7,329 nucleotides of DNA from Brevundimonas sp. (GCA_015234495.1 JADGMZ010000365.1:1-7329), one strand, 5' to 3'. Shown: positions 1 to 6,673, counted from the stretch's first letter. Numbers and translations: made by a program. The notes: generated from the sequence alone by a model not told the origin.

Positions 1-2
1 GC

Positions 3-473
3 AGGTGGATTGCACGCTGCCCTACGGACCCGAGCGCCGGGCGCATCACCAGCTTCGCGGAGACCTCGGACGGGCGCTATCTGATCACCCTGACCGGTTG
101 CGCCCGCTTCCGCCTCGCCAGCGAACTGCCGGTGCAGACCCCCTATCGCCAGGTCCGCGCCGACTTCGGCCCGTTCGAGGGCGACCTGGCCGCGCCGCCG
201 GCCGACGACGCCGGTCTGGATCGCGACCTGCTGCTGGACGCCCTGCGCGCCTATCTGGAGACGCGCGGCCTCGACATCGACTGGGACACGGCCGAGACCG
301 CCCCGCCCGAGGCCCTGGTCAACAGCCTGTCCATGGCCCTGCCGTTCGAGCCGGCCGAAAAGCAGGCCCTGCTGGAGGCGCCCCGTCTGACCGACCGCGC
401 CGACGCCCTCACCGCCCTGATGACCATCGACGCGGCGGAATCAGGCGACGGCGATTCTCCCTCGATGCAGTAG
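3..473 (+). CDS. LON peptidase N-terminal (substrate-binding) domain protein, C-terminal part
   Basis: This is the 3' part of a gene that begins left of the window. The frame is open from base 3 to the TAG at 471-473, giving about 156 visible residues. The stretch GRITSFAETSDGRYLITLTG, followed by ARFRL, is typical of stand-alone LON-domain proteins (PF02190). These carry the substrate-recognition fold of Lon protease but lack the AAA+ and protease domains. The rest is a helical C-terminal region (DRDLLLDALRAYLETRGLDIDW, then NSLSMALPFEPAEKQALLEAP), also usual for the family, with a loose acidic tail. The molecular role of these proteins is not well established. Just before GRITS this frame reads PTDPSA, where relatives usually have a VGCAG-like segment, so the extreme left edge may be divergent or frame-shifted. 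The gene is followed by a repeat-filled gap and then the Trm112-family gene on the same strand. Family assignment is firm; the N-terminus cannot be seen. Confidence 0.85.
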   Translation, partial: RWIARCPTDPSAGRITSFAETSDGRYLITLTGCARFRLASELPVQTPYRQVRADFGPFEGDLAAPPADDAGLDRDLLLDALRAYLETRGLDIDWDTAETAPPEALVNSLSMALPFEPAEKQALLEAPRLTDRADALTALMTIDAAESGDGDSPSMQ

Positions 474-474
474 G

Positions 475-499
475 CTAGGGTCTAGGGTCCAGGGTCTGG
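475..499. repeat. Left arm of heptamer array (CTAGGGT units)
   Basis: Three consecutive 7-bp units (CTAGGGT, CTAGGGT, CCAGGGT) plus a partial CTGG start one base after the stop codon of the LON-domain gene. On the minus strand the unit reads ACCCTAG, with the core GACCCT. The arm is the imperfect reverse complement of the array at 532-577. Pairing 475-495 with 531-551 gives 17 Watson-Crick pairs out of 21, including two uninterrupted blocks of six (CTAGGG with CCCTAG). It may act as a terminator-like hairpin for the upstream gene, but there is no T-run after it. Confidence 0.8.
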
Positions 500-531
500 T
501 TGTCGGCGGAAGCGTCCTCGGCCCCACTCTT

Positions 532-577
532 CCCTAGCCCCTAGCCCCTAGTCCGTAGCCTCTGGCCCCTATACCCT
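532..577. repeat. Right arm of heptamer array (CCCTAGC units)
   Basis: Six degenerate 7-bp units run head to tail: CCCTAGC, CCCTAGC, CCCTAGT, CCGTAGC, CTCTGGC and CCCTATA, then CCCT. The first units are the cleanest and the later ones decay toward the next gene. The array is inverted relative to 475-499, leaving a spacer of about 32 bp, so the whole gap could extrude as a cruciform or fold as an RNA hairpin. It runs to within 8 bp of the Trm112-family start codon and overlaps any promoter that gene has. No protein coding is apparent here. Confidence 0.8.
570..575 (+). promoter_or_regulatory. Possible -10 element (TATACC) for the Trm112-family gene
   Basis: TATACC lies nine bases upstream of the ATG at 585, inside the last unit of the heptamer array. 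No purine-rich ribosome-binding site is present (the bases before the ATG are CCTCCCCGCC). If this is a real -10 box, transcription would start at or next to the ATG and the mRNA would be leaderless, which is common in Caulobacter. No convincing -35 hexamer is seen 16-18 bp upstream, so this is only a suggestion. Confidence 0.25.
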
Positions 578-584
578 CCCCGCC

Positions 585-779
585 ATGTCCGACGCCTTCC
601 ACACCCCCGCCGCCGTCGATCCCCGCCTGCTCGAGGTGCTGGTCTGCCCGGTCACCCGCGGCCGTCTGACCTATGACCGCGAGCGTCAGGAGCTGGTCTC
701 CAAGGGCGCGAAGCTGGCCTATCCGATCCGCGACGGCGTGCCGATCATGCTGGCGGAAGAGGCCCGCAAGCTGGATTAG
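585..779 (+). CDS. Trm112 / UPF0434 (YcaR-like) family small protein
   Basis: A complete 64-residue protein of the usual size for this family (E. coli YcaR is about 60 aa). The signature is clear: [18 protein letters not shown] (residues 15-32), then [22 protein letters not shown] (35-56), matching the bacterial Trm112-like family (PF03966). Eukaryotic and archaeal Trm112 activates several methyltransferases; the bacterial role is not settled. Only one cysteine is present (Cys21), so the four-cysteine zinc site of eukaryotic Trm112 is absent, as is normal for this bacterial branch. The ATG at 585 is the natural start because the conserved part begins about 12 residues later. There is no clear Shine-Dalgarno sequence. 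The stop codon lies 2 bp from the convergent stop of the UbiH-family gene, so neither gene has its own terminator in between. Confidence 0.93.
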   Translation: MSDAFHTPAAVDPRLLEVLVCPVTRGRLTYDRERQELVSKGAKLAYPIRDGVPIMLAEEARKLD

Positions 780-781
780 TC

Positions 782-2032
782 CTACAGCGCCTGCCCGCGC
801 AGCAGCCGCGGCAGGTCGCCCGTGGCCCCGCCGGCCTCGTGCATGAAGGCCCGACGCAGGGGCGGGATGCGGTTGACCACGGCGATGCCGAGATCCCGGG
901 CCAGCCGAACCGGGGGCAGGTCGTTCGAGAACAGCCGCACGAAGCCGTCGAAGCCTGCGGCCAGCGCCGCATTGTCGAAGCGCCGCCAGCGGGCGTAGCG
1001 CTCCAGCACCGTCTCCGCGCCGATGTCCTCGCCCAGCCGGGTCGCCTCGACCAGCACCTCGGCCAGGGCGGCGGCGTCCTTCAGCCCCATGTTCAACCCC
1101 TGGCCGGCCACCGGATGGACGCCGTGAGCGGCGTCGCCGATCAGGGCGATGCGCGGCGCCGTCAGCTGTTCCGCCAGCTGCAGCGACAGCGGATAGACGA
1201 ACCGGGGCCCCACCACCGTGACATCATCCAGGAAATCCCCGAAGCGACGCATCAGGTGGGCCTGGAAGGCGGCGTCGGAACAGGTCTTCAGCGCCTCGGC
1301 CCGGCGGGTGCTTTCGGTCCACACCAGGCTGGCCCGCTGTTCGGTCAGCGGCAGGATGGCGAAGGGCCCGTCGGGCAGGAAATACTCGTGGGCGACATTG
1401 CCGTGGTCCCGGCCCAGGGACACCGTGGCCACCACCCCGCTCTGGCCATAGCCCCACCCCAGGGTGTCGATGCCGGCCTCGCGGCGCACGCGCGAGCCGC
1501 GACCCTCGGCCCCGACCACCAGCGAAGCGCCCAGCACGGCGCCGTCCGCCAGCGTCACCTCGGCCCGCCCCGGCCCCGCCTCGACGCCGGCCACCGACGC
1601 CGGCGCCCGCACCTCAATGCCGGCGCCGGCCACGGCCTCGGCGAGGGCCGCGCGGATGCGGCGGTTCTCGACCATATAGCCCAGCGGCTCGCCGTCGGTG
1701 CGGTCGCCGATCTCGTCGGCGTCGAAGCGCAGGAAGGCCGACGAGGCCGGGCGCGAGGCCGCCCCCGGACGACGGCCGTCGGTGACCAGGATGCGATCCA
1801 TGCGGCAGGCGTGCGGACGCAGGCCGGCCCCGACGCCCAGCGCATCCAGCATCCGGAAGGTCGAGAAGGCGATCGCCGTCGATCGTCCGTCGAAGGTCGG
1901 CGCCAGCTGGGCGTCGAACGGCTGCGGATCGACCATCACCACCCTCAGCCCGCCTTGGGCGGCTGCGAGCCCGAAGGTCGCCCCCACCAGGCCGGCGCCG
2001 GCGATGACGACGTCGTATGGTTCGCTGCTCAT
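782..2032 (-). CDS. UbiH/UbiF/Coq6-family FAD-dependent monooxygenase (ubiquinone ring hydroxylase)
   Basis: A complete 416-residue flavoprotein monooxygenase, close to the usual 390-420 aa. The N-terminal Rossmann motif GAGLVG (residues 12-17) binds the ADP part of FAD. A central segment [13 protein letters not shown] (172-184) corresponds to the DG motif, with Glu in place of the usual Asp. The C-terminal FAD/ribityl motif [21 protein letters not shown] (from 299) is the hallmark of ubiquinone hydroxylases. These enzymes add oxygen to the aromatic ring of the ubiquinone precursor using FAD, NAD(P)H and O2, at the inner membrane. The position hydroxylated (C1, C5 or C6) cannot be read from sequence; alphaproteobacteria also use broad-specificity relatives such as UbiL and UbiM. 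The ATG at 2032 puts the Rossmann strand five residues in. An in-frame ATG at 2104 would add 24 Arg/Ala-rich residues and is less likely. The gene is divergent from ftsK. Confidence 0.93.
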   Translation of the reverse strand: MSSEPYDVVIAGAGLVGATFGLAAAQGGLRVVMVDPQPFDAQLAPTFDGRSTAIAFSTFRMLDALGVGAGLRPHACRMDRILVTDGRRPGAASRPASSAFLRFDADEIGDRTDGEPLGYMVENRRIRAALAEAVAGAGIEVRAPASVAGVEAGPGRAEVTLADGAVLGASLVVGAEGRGSRVRREAGIDTLGWGYGQSGVVATVSLGRDHGNVAHEYFLPDGPFAILPLTEQRASLVWTESTRRAEALKTCSDAAFQAHLMRRFGDFLDDVTVVGPRFVYPLSLQLAEQLTAPRIALIGDAAHGVHPVAGQGLNMGLKDAAALAEVLVEATRLGEDIGAETVLERYARWRRFDNAALAAGFDGFVRLFSNDLPPVRLARDLGIAVVNRIPPLRRAFMHEAGGATGDLPRLLRGQAL

Positions 2033-2169
2033 GGCGGGGTTGTCGCGCCGGGAAGCGGCGGCGTCCAGTGCGGCATAAGCGTGTCGTGGGCGGGAATGCG
2101 GCATGCAGGGCGTGACGCCGCCGGAGCGGGGCCCCCTGCACCTCCACATCCCGCCTCCACGCCCTTGGG

Positions 2170-2186
2170 TAAATGCCCCCTTAACC
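2170..2186 (+). promoter_or_regulatory. Candidate CtrA-binding box upstream of ftsK
   Basis: TAAA, seven bases, then TTAACC. This matches the Caulobacter CtrA consensus TTAA-N7-TTAAC at all defined positions except one in the first half-site, and the second half-site also has the extra C of TTAACC. It is 53 bp upstream of the ftsK ATG and stands out as an A/T-rich island in very GC-rich sequence. CtrA controls several division and cell-cycle genes in Caulobacterales, so the location is sensible. Binding is not shown by sequence alone. Confidence 0.45.
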
Positions 2187-2209
2187 CTGCCCGGGCGACA
2201 ACGGCGGCC

Positions 2210-2230
2210 GAGTCCCGACCGTCCGGAGTC
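2210..2230. promoter_or_regulatory. Pair of GANTC (CcrM-type methylation) sites upstream of ftsK
   Basis: GAGTC occurs at 2210-2214 and again at 2226-2230, 16 bp apart, between the CtrA-like box and the ftsK start codon. GANTC is the target of the cell-cycle methyltransferase CcrM in Caulobacterales, and its methylation state tunes promoters through GcrA. The motif is certain; whether it regulates ftsK is inference. Confidence 0.45.
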
Positions 2231-2239
2231 CCGTCCCGC

Positions 2240-4612
2240 ATGTCCGCCGCCCTCGTCCTCGGCCAACGCGCCTGGATCAGCGCCCGCATCCTGTGGGCCG
2301 CGCCGTTCGTGGTGCGGTTCCGCGGCGTGGTGCAGGCGTTGCTGGCGGCCCTGCTGCTGGTCGCCCTGCTGTCGTGGAACCCGGCCGACCCGAGCCTCAA
2401 CGCCGCCTCCTCCGCCGCCCCGACCAACTGGCTCGGGGCCAACGGCGCCCTGTTCGCCGATCTGTTCATGCAGTCGCTCGGCCTCGCCGCCTGGCCGGCC
2501 GCCCTGCTGCTGGCCGCCTTCGGCCTGGCCGCGGCCATCGGCGACGCCATCCAGCAACGGCTCAAGCCGACGCCGCTGAAGGCGCTGTCGGCCACGGGCG
2601 GGGTCCTCGCCCTGTCGGCGGCCCTGTCGGCCCTGCTCCCGCCCGCCGCCTGGCCGCTGGCCGCCGGTCTCGGCGGACTGTGGGGCGACGCCCTCGTCGG
2701 CCTGGTGCGGATGGGCTGCGAGGCGTTGAATTTCGGCGCCGGCGCCATCGTCGCCGGCGTCCTGTTCCTGCCGCTGGCCCTGTGGGGCGTCGGCTTCGCC
2801 ATCGGCCTGAGGCTGTCGGACTTCGTCGACGCCGTGGCCTGGAGCGGACGCCGTCGCACAGGCGCCCGGACGCCCGTTGCCGAGACCGCCGCCCGCCCCC
2901 GCCGCGCGCGCCCGGCGCCCGAGCCCGAAGCGGACTACGCCCCCGTCAGCCTCGACCCCGACGACGACTCCCCGCCGTGGGACGAGCCCGCGCCGGCGCC
3001 CCGCCCTGCCCGCGCCGCGCCCGAACCCAGGGTCGCCGCCGCCAGATCGCCCAAGGCGTCGCGGCGCGAGGCTGACGACGCCCAGGCGGCCTTCGACTTC
3101 GCCCGCCCCGACGGCGACTTCGACCTGCCGCCGCTGGCCATGCTGTCCAAGCCCGCCAAGCGCGTCGGCGCCGTCGACGAGGAGGCCCTGAAGCAGAACG
3201 CCAAGATGCTGGAGGGCGTGCTCCAGGAGTTCGGCGTCCGCGGCGTCATCGACCAGATCCGCCCCGGCCCGGTCGTCACCCTGTACGAGCTGGTCCCCGC
3301 CCCCGGCGTCAAGCACGGCCGCGTCGTGGCCCTGTCCGACGACATCGCCCGCTCGATGTCCGCCCGCGCCTGCCGCATCTCCGTGGTGCCCGGCCGTAAC
3401 GCCATCGGCATCGAACTGCCCAACGCCAAGCGCGAGACCGTCTATCTGCGCGACCTGCTGGCCTCGACCGAATACGACAAGCCGGCCCACCTGCTGCCGC
3501 TGGCCCTGGGCGAGACCATCGGCGGCGAACCCTATGTCGCCGACCTGGCGCGCATGCCCCACCTGCTGATCGCCGGCACCACCGGCTCGGGCAAGTCGGT
3601 CGGGGTCAACGCCATGATCCTGTCGATCCTCTACCGGCACAGCCCGGCCGAGTGCCGCTTCATCATGATCGACCCCAAGATGCTGGAGCTCAGCGTCTAT
3701 GACGGCATCCCGCACCTGCTGGCCCCGGTCGTCACCGATCCCAAGAAGGCCGTCGTCGCCCTGAAATGGACCGTGCGCGAGATGGAGGACCGCTACCGCC
3801 GCATGTCCAAGCTCGGGGTGCGCAACATCGCCAGCTACAACGAGCGCGCCCGCGCCGCGATCGAGAAGGGCGAGCATTTCGAACGCACCGTCCAGACCGG
3901 TTTCGACGACCAGGGCCGCCCGGTCTACGAGTCCGAGAAGATCCGCCCCGAACCCATGCCCTATCTGGTCGTGGTCATGGACGAGATGGCCGACCTGATG
4001 CTGGTCGCCGGCAAGGACGTCGAAGGCGCCGTGCAGCGCCTGGCCCAGATGGCGCGGGCCGCCGGCATCCACCTGATCATGGCCACCCAGCGCCCGTCGG
4101 TCGACGTCATCACCGGCACCATCAAGGCCAACTTCCCGACCCGGATTTCCTTCCAGGTCACCTCCAAGATCGACAGCCGCACCATCCTCGGCGAGCAGGG
4201 CGGCGAGCAGCTGCTGGGCCAGGGCGACATGCTCTACATGGCGGGCGGCGGCCGCATCACCCGCCTGCACGGCCCGTTCGTGGAGGACAAGGAAGTCGAG
4301 GCCGTCTGCAACCACCTCAAGGCCCAGGCCGAGCCGGAATATCTCGACCTGATCACCGACGATCCCGACGGCGACGGCGACAACGCCATGGGCGACGAGG
4401 GCGGCGGCTCCGGCGACGATCTCTACGACCGCGCCGTGGCCGTGGTCACCCGCGACCGCAAGGCCTCGACCAGCTACATCCAGCGCCGGCTGCAGATCGG
4501 CTACAACCGCGCCGCCTCCCTGATCGAGCGGATGGAGCAGGAAGGGGTGGTCAGCCCCGCCAACCACGCCGGCAAGCGGGACATCCTGGCCGGCCCGCCG
4601 CCGATGGTCTGA
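2240..4612 (+). CDS. ftsK: DNA translocase FtsK
   Basis: A complete 790-residue septal DNA pump. The N-terminus has about four hydrophobic segments (roughly residues 27-46, 70-100, 117-144 and 165-191) that anchor it at the division site. An Ala/Pro/Arg-rich low-complexity linker (about 205-292) joins them to the motor; it is much shorter than that of E. coli FtsK (1329 aa total). The motor has the alpha domain (from about 294), Walker A GTTGSGKS (446-453, Lys452), Walker B LVVVMDE (576-582, Asp581-Glu582) and the conserved DSRTILGEQ...GQGDMLYM segment (645-667). An acidic Gly/Asp-rich spacer leads to the C-terminal gamma winged helix (about 727-790; [20 protein letters not shown]), which reads polar KOPS-type DNA sequences and activates XerCD recombination at dif. 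The hexamer moves the chromosome terminus through the closing septum. ATG 2240 is chosen because it lies just before the first membrane segment; the frame is also open upstream, but only as a shadow of the opposite gene. lolA follows after 175 bp. Confidence 0.97.
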   Translation: MSAALVLGQRAWISARILWAAPFVVRFRGVVQALLAALLLVALLSWNPADPSLNAASSAAPTNWLGANGALFADLFMQSLGLAAWPAALLLAAFGLAAAIGDAIQQRLKPTPLKALSATGGVLALSAALSALLPPAAWPLAAGLGGLWGDALVGLVRMGCEALNFGAGAIVAGVLFLPLALWGVGFAIGLRLSDFVDAVAWSGRRRTGARTPVAETAARPRRARPAPEPEADYAPVSLDPDDDSPPWDEPAPAPRPARAAPEPRVAAARSPKASRREADDAQAAFDFARPDGDFDLPPLAMLSKPAKRVGAVDEEALKQNAKMLEGVLQEFGVRGVIDQIRPGPVVTLYELVPAPGVKHGRVVALSDDIARSMSARACRISVVPGRNAIGIELPNAKRETVYLRDLLASTEYDKPAHLLPLALGETIGGEPYVADLARMPHLLIAGTTGSGKSVGVNAMILSILYRHSPAECRFIMIDPKMLELSVYDGIPHLLAPVVTDPKKAVVALKWTVREMEDRYRRMSKLGVRNIASYNERARAAIEKGEHFERTVQTGFDDQGRPVYESEKIRPEPMPYLVVVMDEMADLMLVAGKDVEGAVQRLAQMARAAGIHLIMATQRPSVDVITGTIKANFPTRISFQVTSKIDSRTILGEQGGEQLLGQGDMLYMAGGGRITRLHGPFVEDKEVEAVCNHLKAQAEPEYLDLITDDPDGDGDNAMGDEGGGSGDDLYDRAVAVVTRDRKASTSYIQRRLQIGYNRAASLIERMEQEGVVSPANHAGKRDILAGPPPMV

Positions 4613-4775
4613 GCCGCGCCGGACGCAACGGACGGGCCCGACCGGCGTTCGTCAGGGCCGCCGTCGGCCGCGCGATGCTGAACAGGGCTTCATCGCGGCG
4701 CCGGAATATGGTCAGGCTGGGGTCACGCCCTCGCCAGACCGCTCCTGCAAGACGGCCGTCCCAACCATCCCGAAC

Positions 4776-4780
4776 GGGAG
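4776..4780 (+). promoter_or_regulatory. Ribosome-binding site of lolA (GGGAG)
   Basis: GGGAG with a 7-base spacer before the ATG at 4788. It is the clearest Shine-Dalgarno sequence in the window; the other complete genes lack an obvious one. It fixes the lolA start and agrees with the signal peptide beginning there. In the 175-bp gap after ftsK I see no strong intrinsic terminator or promoter. Confidence 0.6.
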
Positions 4781-4787
4781 CACTATC

Positions 4788-5420
4788 ATGACCGTCTCAC
4801 GCCGCGCCTTCGCCCTGGGCTCCGCCGCCCTGGCCGCCGTCGCCGCCCTCCCGGCCCAGGCCCAGTCGAACCTGTCGGCCGAGGACCGCGCTGTCCTCGC
4901 CCGCGCCCAGTCCTATCTGCAGAACCTGACCTCGGCCCAGGGCAGCTTCGTCGAAACCTCCGGGGCCCAGCGCCGCCAGGGCCGCTTCTACCTGCAGCGC
5001 CCCGGCAAGATGCGGTTCGAATACACCGACCCGGCCGGCCTGCTGGTGGTGTCCGACGGCTCCAATGTGAAGCGCTATGACCCGCGTCTGGACGTCTTCC
5101 GCCAGGTGCCGCTCAGCCAGACGCCGCTGTCGACCTTCCTCGCCCGCACCGTGCGCCTCGACCAGGGCGTGCGCATCGACCGCATCACCCGCATGGACTC
5201 GGGTGCCTTCGCCATCACCGCCCGCGACAACCGTCGCCCCAATGACGGCTCGGTGGTGCTGGCCTTCGCCGGCGACCCGATCCGGCTGCAGGAGTGGACC
5301 ATCATCGACGCCCAGGGCGGCCGCACCCGCACCCAGCTGACCAGCCTGCGCCCCGCCTCGGGCCTCTCCGCCAGCCTGTTCCAGCTGCGCGACCCGACCC
5401 GTCGCCCGCGTCGCAACTGA
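4788..5420 (+). CDS. lolA: Outer-membrane lipoprotein carrier protein LolA
   Basis: A complete 210-residue periplasmic chaperone of usual family length (PF03548). LolA takes lipoproteins released from the inner membrane by the LolCDE-type ABC exporter and carries them across the periplasm to the outer membrane. The mature part shows the family pattern: an N-terminal helix (LARAQSYLQNLTSAQGSFVE, 37-56), then the strands GRFYLQRPGKMRFEY (65-79), the DPAGLLVVSDG turn (81-91), LSQTPLSTFL (109-118), and later beta strands. The signal peptide spans residues 1-25 with a likely cut after AQA (23-25). Its start, TVSRRAFAL, fits the twin-arginine (Tat) pattern S-R-R-x-F, although LolA is usually described as a Sec substrate. 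Alphaproteobacteria generally lack a recognisable LolB, so the receptor step may differ. The tail DPTRRPRRN is strongly basic. The gene follows ftsK on the same strand. Confidence 0.93.
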   Translation: MTVSRRAFALGSAALAAVAALPAQAQSNLSAEDRAVLARAQSYLQNLTSAQGSFVETSGAQRRQGRFYLQRPGKMRFEYTDPAGLLVVSDGSNVKRYDPRLDVFRQVPLSQTPLSTFLARTVRLDQGVRIDRITRMDSGAFAITARDNRRPNDGSVVLAFAGDPIRLQEWTIIDAQGGRTRTQLTSLRPASGLSASLFQLRDPTRRPRRN

Positions 5421-5465
5421 TCGCCTTGCACGCGAATTCGCCTTCTGCACGCCGGGCCGGCCGGC

Positions 5466-5494
5466 TTGACTTTTTTCGCCGGCCGTGTTGTTTT
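5466..5494 (+). promoter_or_regulatory. Possible promoter in the lolA-exonuclease gap
   Basis: TTGACT at 5466-5471 matches a sigma-70-type -35 box, followed by a 17-bp spacer and TGTTTT at 5489-5494, a poor -10 box. The surrounding T-runs (TTTTTT at 5471-5476 and TTTT at 5491-5494) are unusual in this GC-rich sequence. The -35 is convincing and the -10 is weak. Confidence 0.3.
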
Positions 5495-5499
5495 GGCCA

Positions 5500-5606
5500 C
5501 AGATCGGCGGGAGCCGGTCCGAACCGCTACGGATTTCATCCCCTTCCCGGCGGCGAGAGAGACGAGCCTGAAACGCCCGGCCCGCAAGGACCGGGCGTCT
5601 CTTTGT
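5500..5606 (+). ncRNA. Possible small non-coding RNA or attenuated leader
   Basis: This stretch lies between a -35-like TTGACT and a good intrinsic-terminator hairpin, and no convincing protein is encoded in any frame. It contains short self-complementary pieces, for example AGAGACG (5558-5564) with CGTCTCT (5596-5602). That pairing competes for three bases with the terminator stem, in the manner of an attenuator. I do not recognise a known RNA family. Alternatives are the 3' untranslated region of lolA, with the hairpin simply ending that mRNA, or a 5' leader of the exonuclease gene. The lolA 3' UTR reading is at least as likely as a separate RNA. Confidence 0.27.
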
Positions 5607-5608
5607 TT
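5573..5608 (+). terminator. Intrinsic terminator downstream of lolA
   Basis: A perfect 8-bp stem, ACGCCCGG (5573-5580) with CCGGGCGT (5591-5598), encloses a 10-base loop and is followed by a T-rich tail CTCTTTGTTT (5599-5608). The stem is GC-rich and the tail is interrupted by a few C/G bases. It would end transcripts coming from lolA or from a small RNA starting near 5500. Confidence 0.6.
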
Positions 5609-5683
5609 GCGGGGGCGCTATCGCTCCCGACGCGGTCGCTCGCTGCTTGAGCGCGGGGCGGTGGGCCTTCTGCGTCCAGGCTG

Positions 5684-5689
5684 ATACAG
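5684..5689 (+). promoter_or_regulatory. Possible -10 element (GATACA) for the exonuclease gene
   Basis: GATACA ends 7 bases before the ATG at 5697, and there is no Shine-Dalgarno sequence (bases before the ATG are GCCCCCTC). A transcript starting about 7 bases after a -10 here would be leaderless. No good -35 is seen 16-18 bp upstream, so this remains tentative. Confidence 0.25.
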
Positions 5690-5696
5690 CCCCCTC

Positions 5697-6491
5697 ATGC
5701 TTCGCATCGCCACCTGGAACATCAATTCCGTCCGCCTGCGCGTCGACCAGGTCGCCCGCTTCGTCGCCGAGAGCGGGACCGACATCCTGTGCCTGCAGGA
5801 GATCAAATGCCTGGAGGACCAGTTCCCGCGCGCCGCCTTCGAGGCCATGGGCCTGCCGCACCTGAAGATCGGCGGCCAGAAGGGCTGGCACGGCGTGGCT
5901 ATCGCCAGCCGCAAGCCGTTCGAGGCGGCTCCCGCGCTCGATGTCTGCCGCGAGGGTCACGCCCGTTGCGTCGGGGTGGTCGTGGAGGGCGTCGAGGTGC
6001 AGAATTTCTACATCCCCGCCGGGGGCGACGTGCCCGACCGGGCCCTGAACCCCAAATTCGATCACAAGATGGACTTCTACGAGCGCCTGACCGCCGAGAT
6101 GGCCGGGCGCGACCGCCAGCGCCCGCTGGTGCTGGCCGGCGACTTCAACATCGCGCCGGGCGAGAACGACGTCTGGAACCACCGCTACATGTCGAAGATC
6201 GTCAGCCACACTCCCGTGGAGGTCGAGACCCTGCGTCGGCTGCAGGCGGCCGGCGGCTTCGCCGATGTCGTCCGCGACCAGATCCCCGAGCCGGTCAAGC
6301 TGGCCAGCTGGTGGAGCTATCGCGCCGCCGACTTCCGCAAGTCCAACCGCGGCCTCAGGCTGGACCACCTGTGGACCTCGCCCGGCCTGACGCCGGCCGT
6401 GGCCGCCGGCAGCGCCCGAATCCACGACGATGTCCGCGCCTGGGAACAGCCCTCGGACCACGCCCCCGTAACCATGGACCTCGACGTCTAG
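5697..6491 (+). CDS. xthA: Exodeoxyribonuclease III (AP endonuclease, Xth family)
   Basis: A complete 264-residue endonuclease/exonuclease/phosphatase-fold enzyme, close to E. coli ExoIII (268 aa). It cuts at abasic sites and trims 3' blocked ends and duplex 3' strands in base excision repair, using Mg2+. The catalytic set is intact: Asn8 in TWNINSVR, Glu35 in LQEIK, Tyr105 in NFYIPAGG, Asp149 and Asn151 in AGDFNIAP, Asp223-His224 in RLDHLW and Asp254-His255 in PSDHAP. These correspond to E. coli N7, E34, Y109, D151, N153, D229 and H259. ATG 5697 is the start because the first beta strand (MLRIATWNINS) begins there, as in relatives. It is separated from lolA by 276 bp containing a terminator, so it is probably transcribed on its own. 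It converges on the SLC13-type transporter gene. Confidence 0.95.
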   Translation: MLRIATWNINSVRLRVDQVARFVAESGTDILCLQEIKCLEDQFPRAAFEAMGLPHLKIGGQKGWHGVAIASRKPFEAAPALDVCREGHARCVGVVVEGVEVQNFYIPAGGDVPDRALNPKFDHKMDFYERLTAEMAGRDRQRPLVLAGDFNIAPGENDVWNHRYMSKIVSHTPVEVETLRRLQAAGGFADVVRDQIPEPVKLASWWSYRAADFRKSNRGLRLDHLWTSPGLTPAVAAGSARIHDDVRAWEQPSDHAPVTMDLDV

Positions 6492-6597
6492 TCGGAAAGA
6501 TATGCTGGCAATCCGCGAATTCCGAAGGTGACCCGTCGTCAGATGTCTTTAAAAATCAGCAGCGTGGCCTGTTTCCGGGTCGATCTGTCCGCCTGAG

Positions 6598-6629
6598 GGC
6601 CGAGCTGGGCGATACTGCGCTCGGTCTTT
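6598..6629 (+). terminator. Probable terminator of the exonuclease gene
   Basis: GGCCGAGC (6598-6605) pairs with GCTCGGTC (6619-6626): seven Watson-Crick pairs and one G-U, with a 13-base loop. TTT follows, then GACA. The stem is about 107 bp downstream of the exonuclease stop codon. The T-tract is short, so termination may be weak or Rho-assisted. Confidence 0.4.
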
Positions 6630-6673
6630 GACAATCGAGCCTCCGGCGCTCCGCTGAGGAGAGCCTCCATGTA

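Noticed and set aside
2069..2104. Direct repeat TGCGGCAT (2069-2076 and 2097-2104) upstream of the UbiH-family gene as an operator
   Set aside because: Only 8 bp in GC-rich sequence, with 28-bp spacing that fits no known regulator I can name; likely chance.
839..2239. In-frame plus-strand extension upstream of ftsK that would give a 1257-residue protein
   Set aside because: It lies opposite the UbiH-family gene and has no domain pattern. FtsK starts naturally at 2240, just before its first membrane segment.
782..4567. A 3.8-kb open frame on the minus strand that could suggest a giant fused protein, antisense to ftsK
   Set aside because: Only 782-2032 has family motifs (UbiH). The part opposite ftsK is low-complexity Gly/Ala/His/Asp-rich sequence with no recognisable domain, as expected for the complementary frame of a very GC-rich gene.
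5466..5684. A 72-residue plus-strand frame in the lolA-exonuclease gap
   Set aside because: No ribosome-binding site and an Arg-rich composition without motif; it runs through the terminator hairpin. Not supported as a gene.
4797..6461. Long minus-strand frame opposite lolA and the exonuclease gene
   Set aside because: No recognisable domains; the plus-strand frames encode clear LolA and ExoIII with intact motifs. It is a composition shadow.
6492..6525. Inverted repeat TCGGAA / TTCCGA just after the exonuclease stop as a terminator
   Set aside because: Only a 6-bp stem with a 22-base loop and no T-run; the hairpin at 6598-6629 is a better candidate.
6628..6633. TTGACA as a perfect -35 promoter box
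   Set aside because: No acceptable -10 hexamer 16-18 bp downstream (CCGCTG-like), no gene follows on the plus strand, and it overlaps the tail of the terminator-like hairpin.
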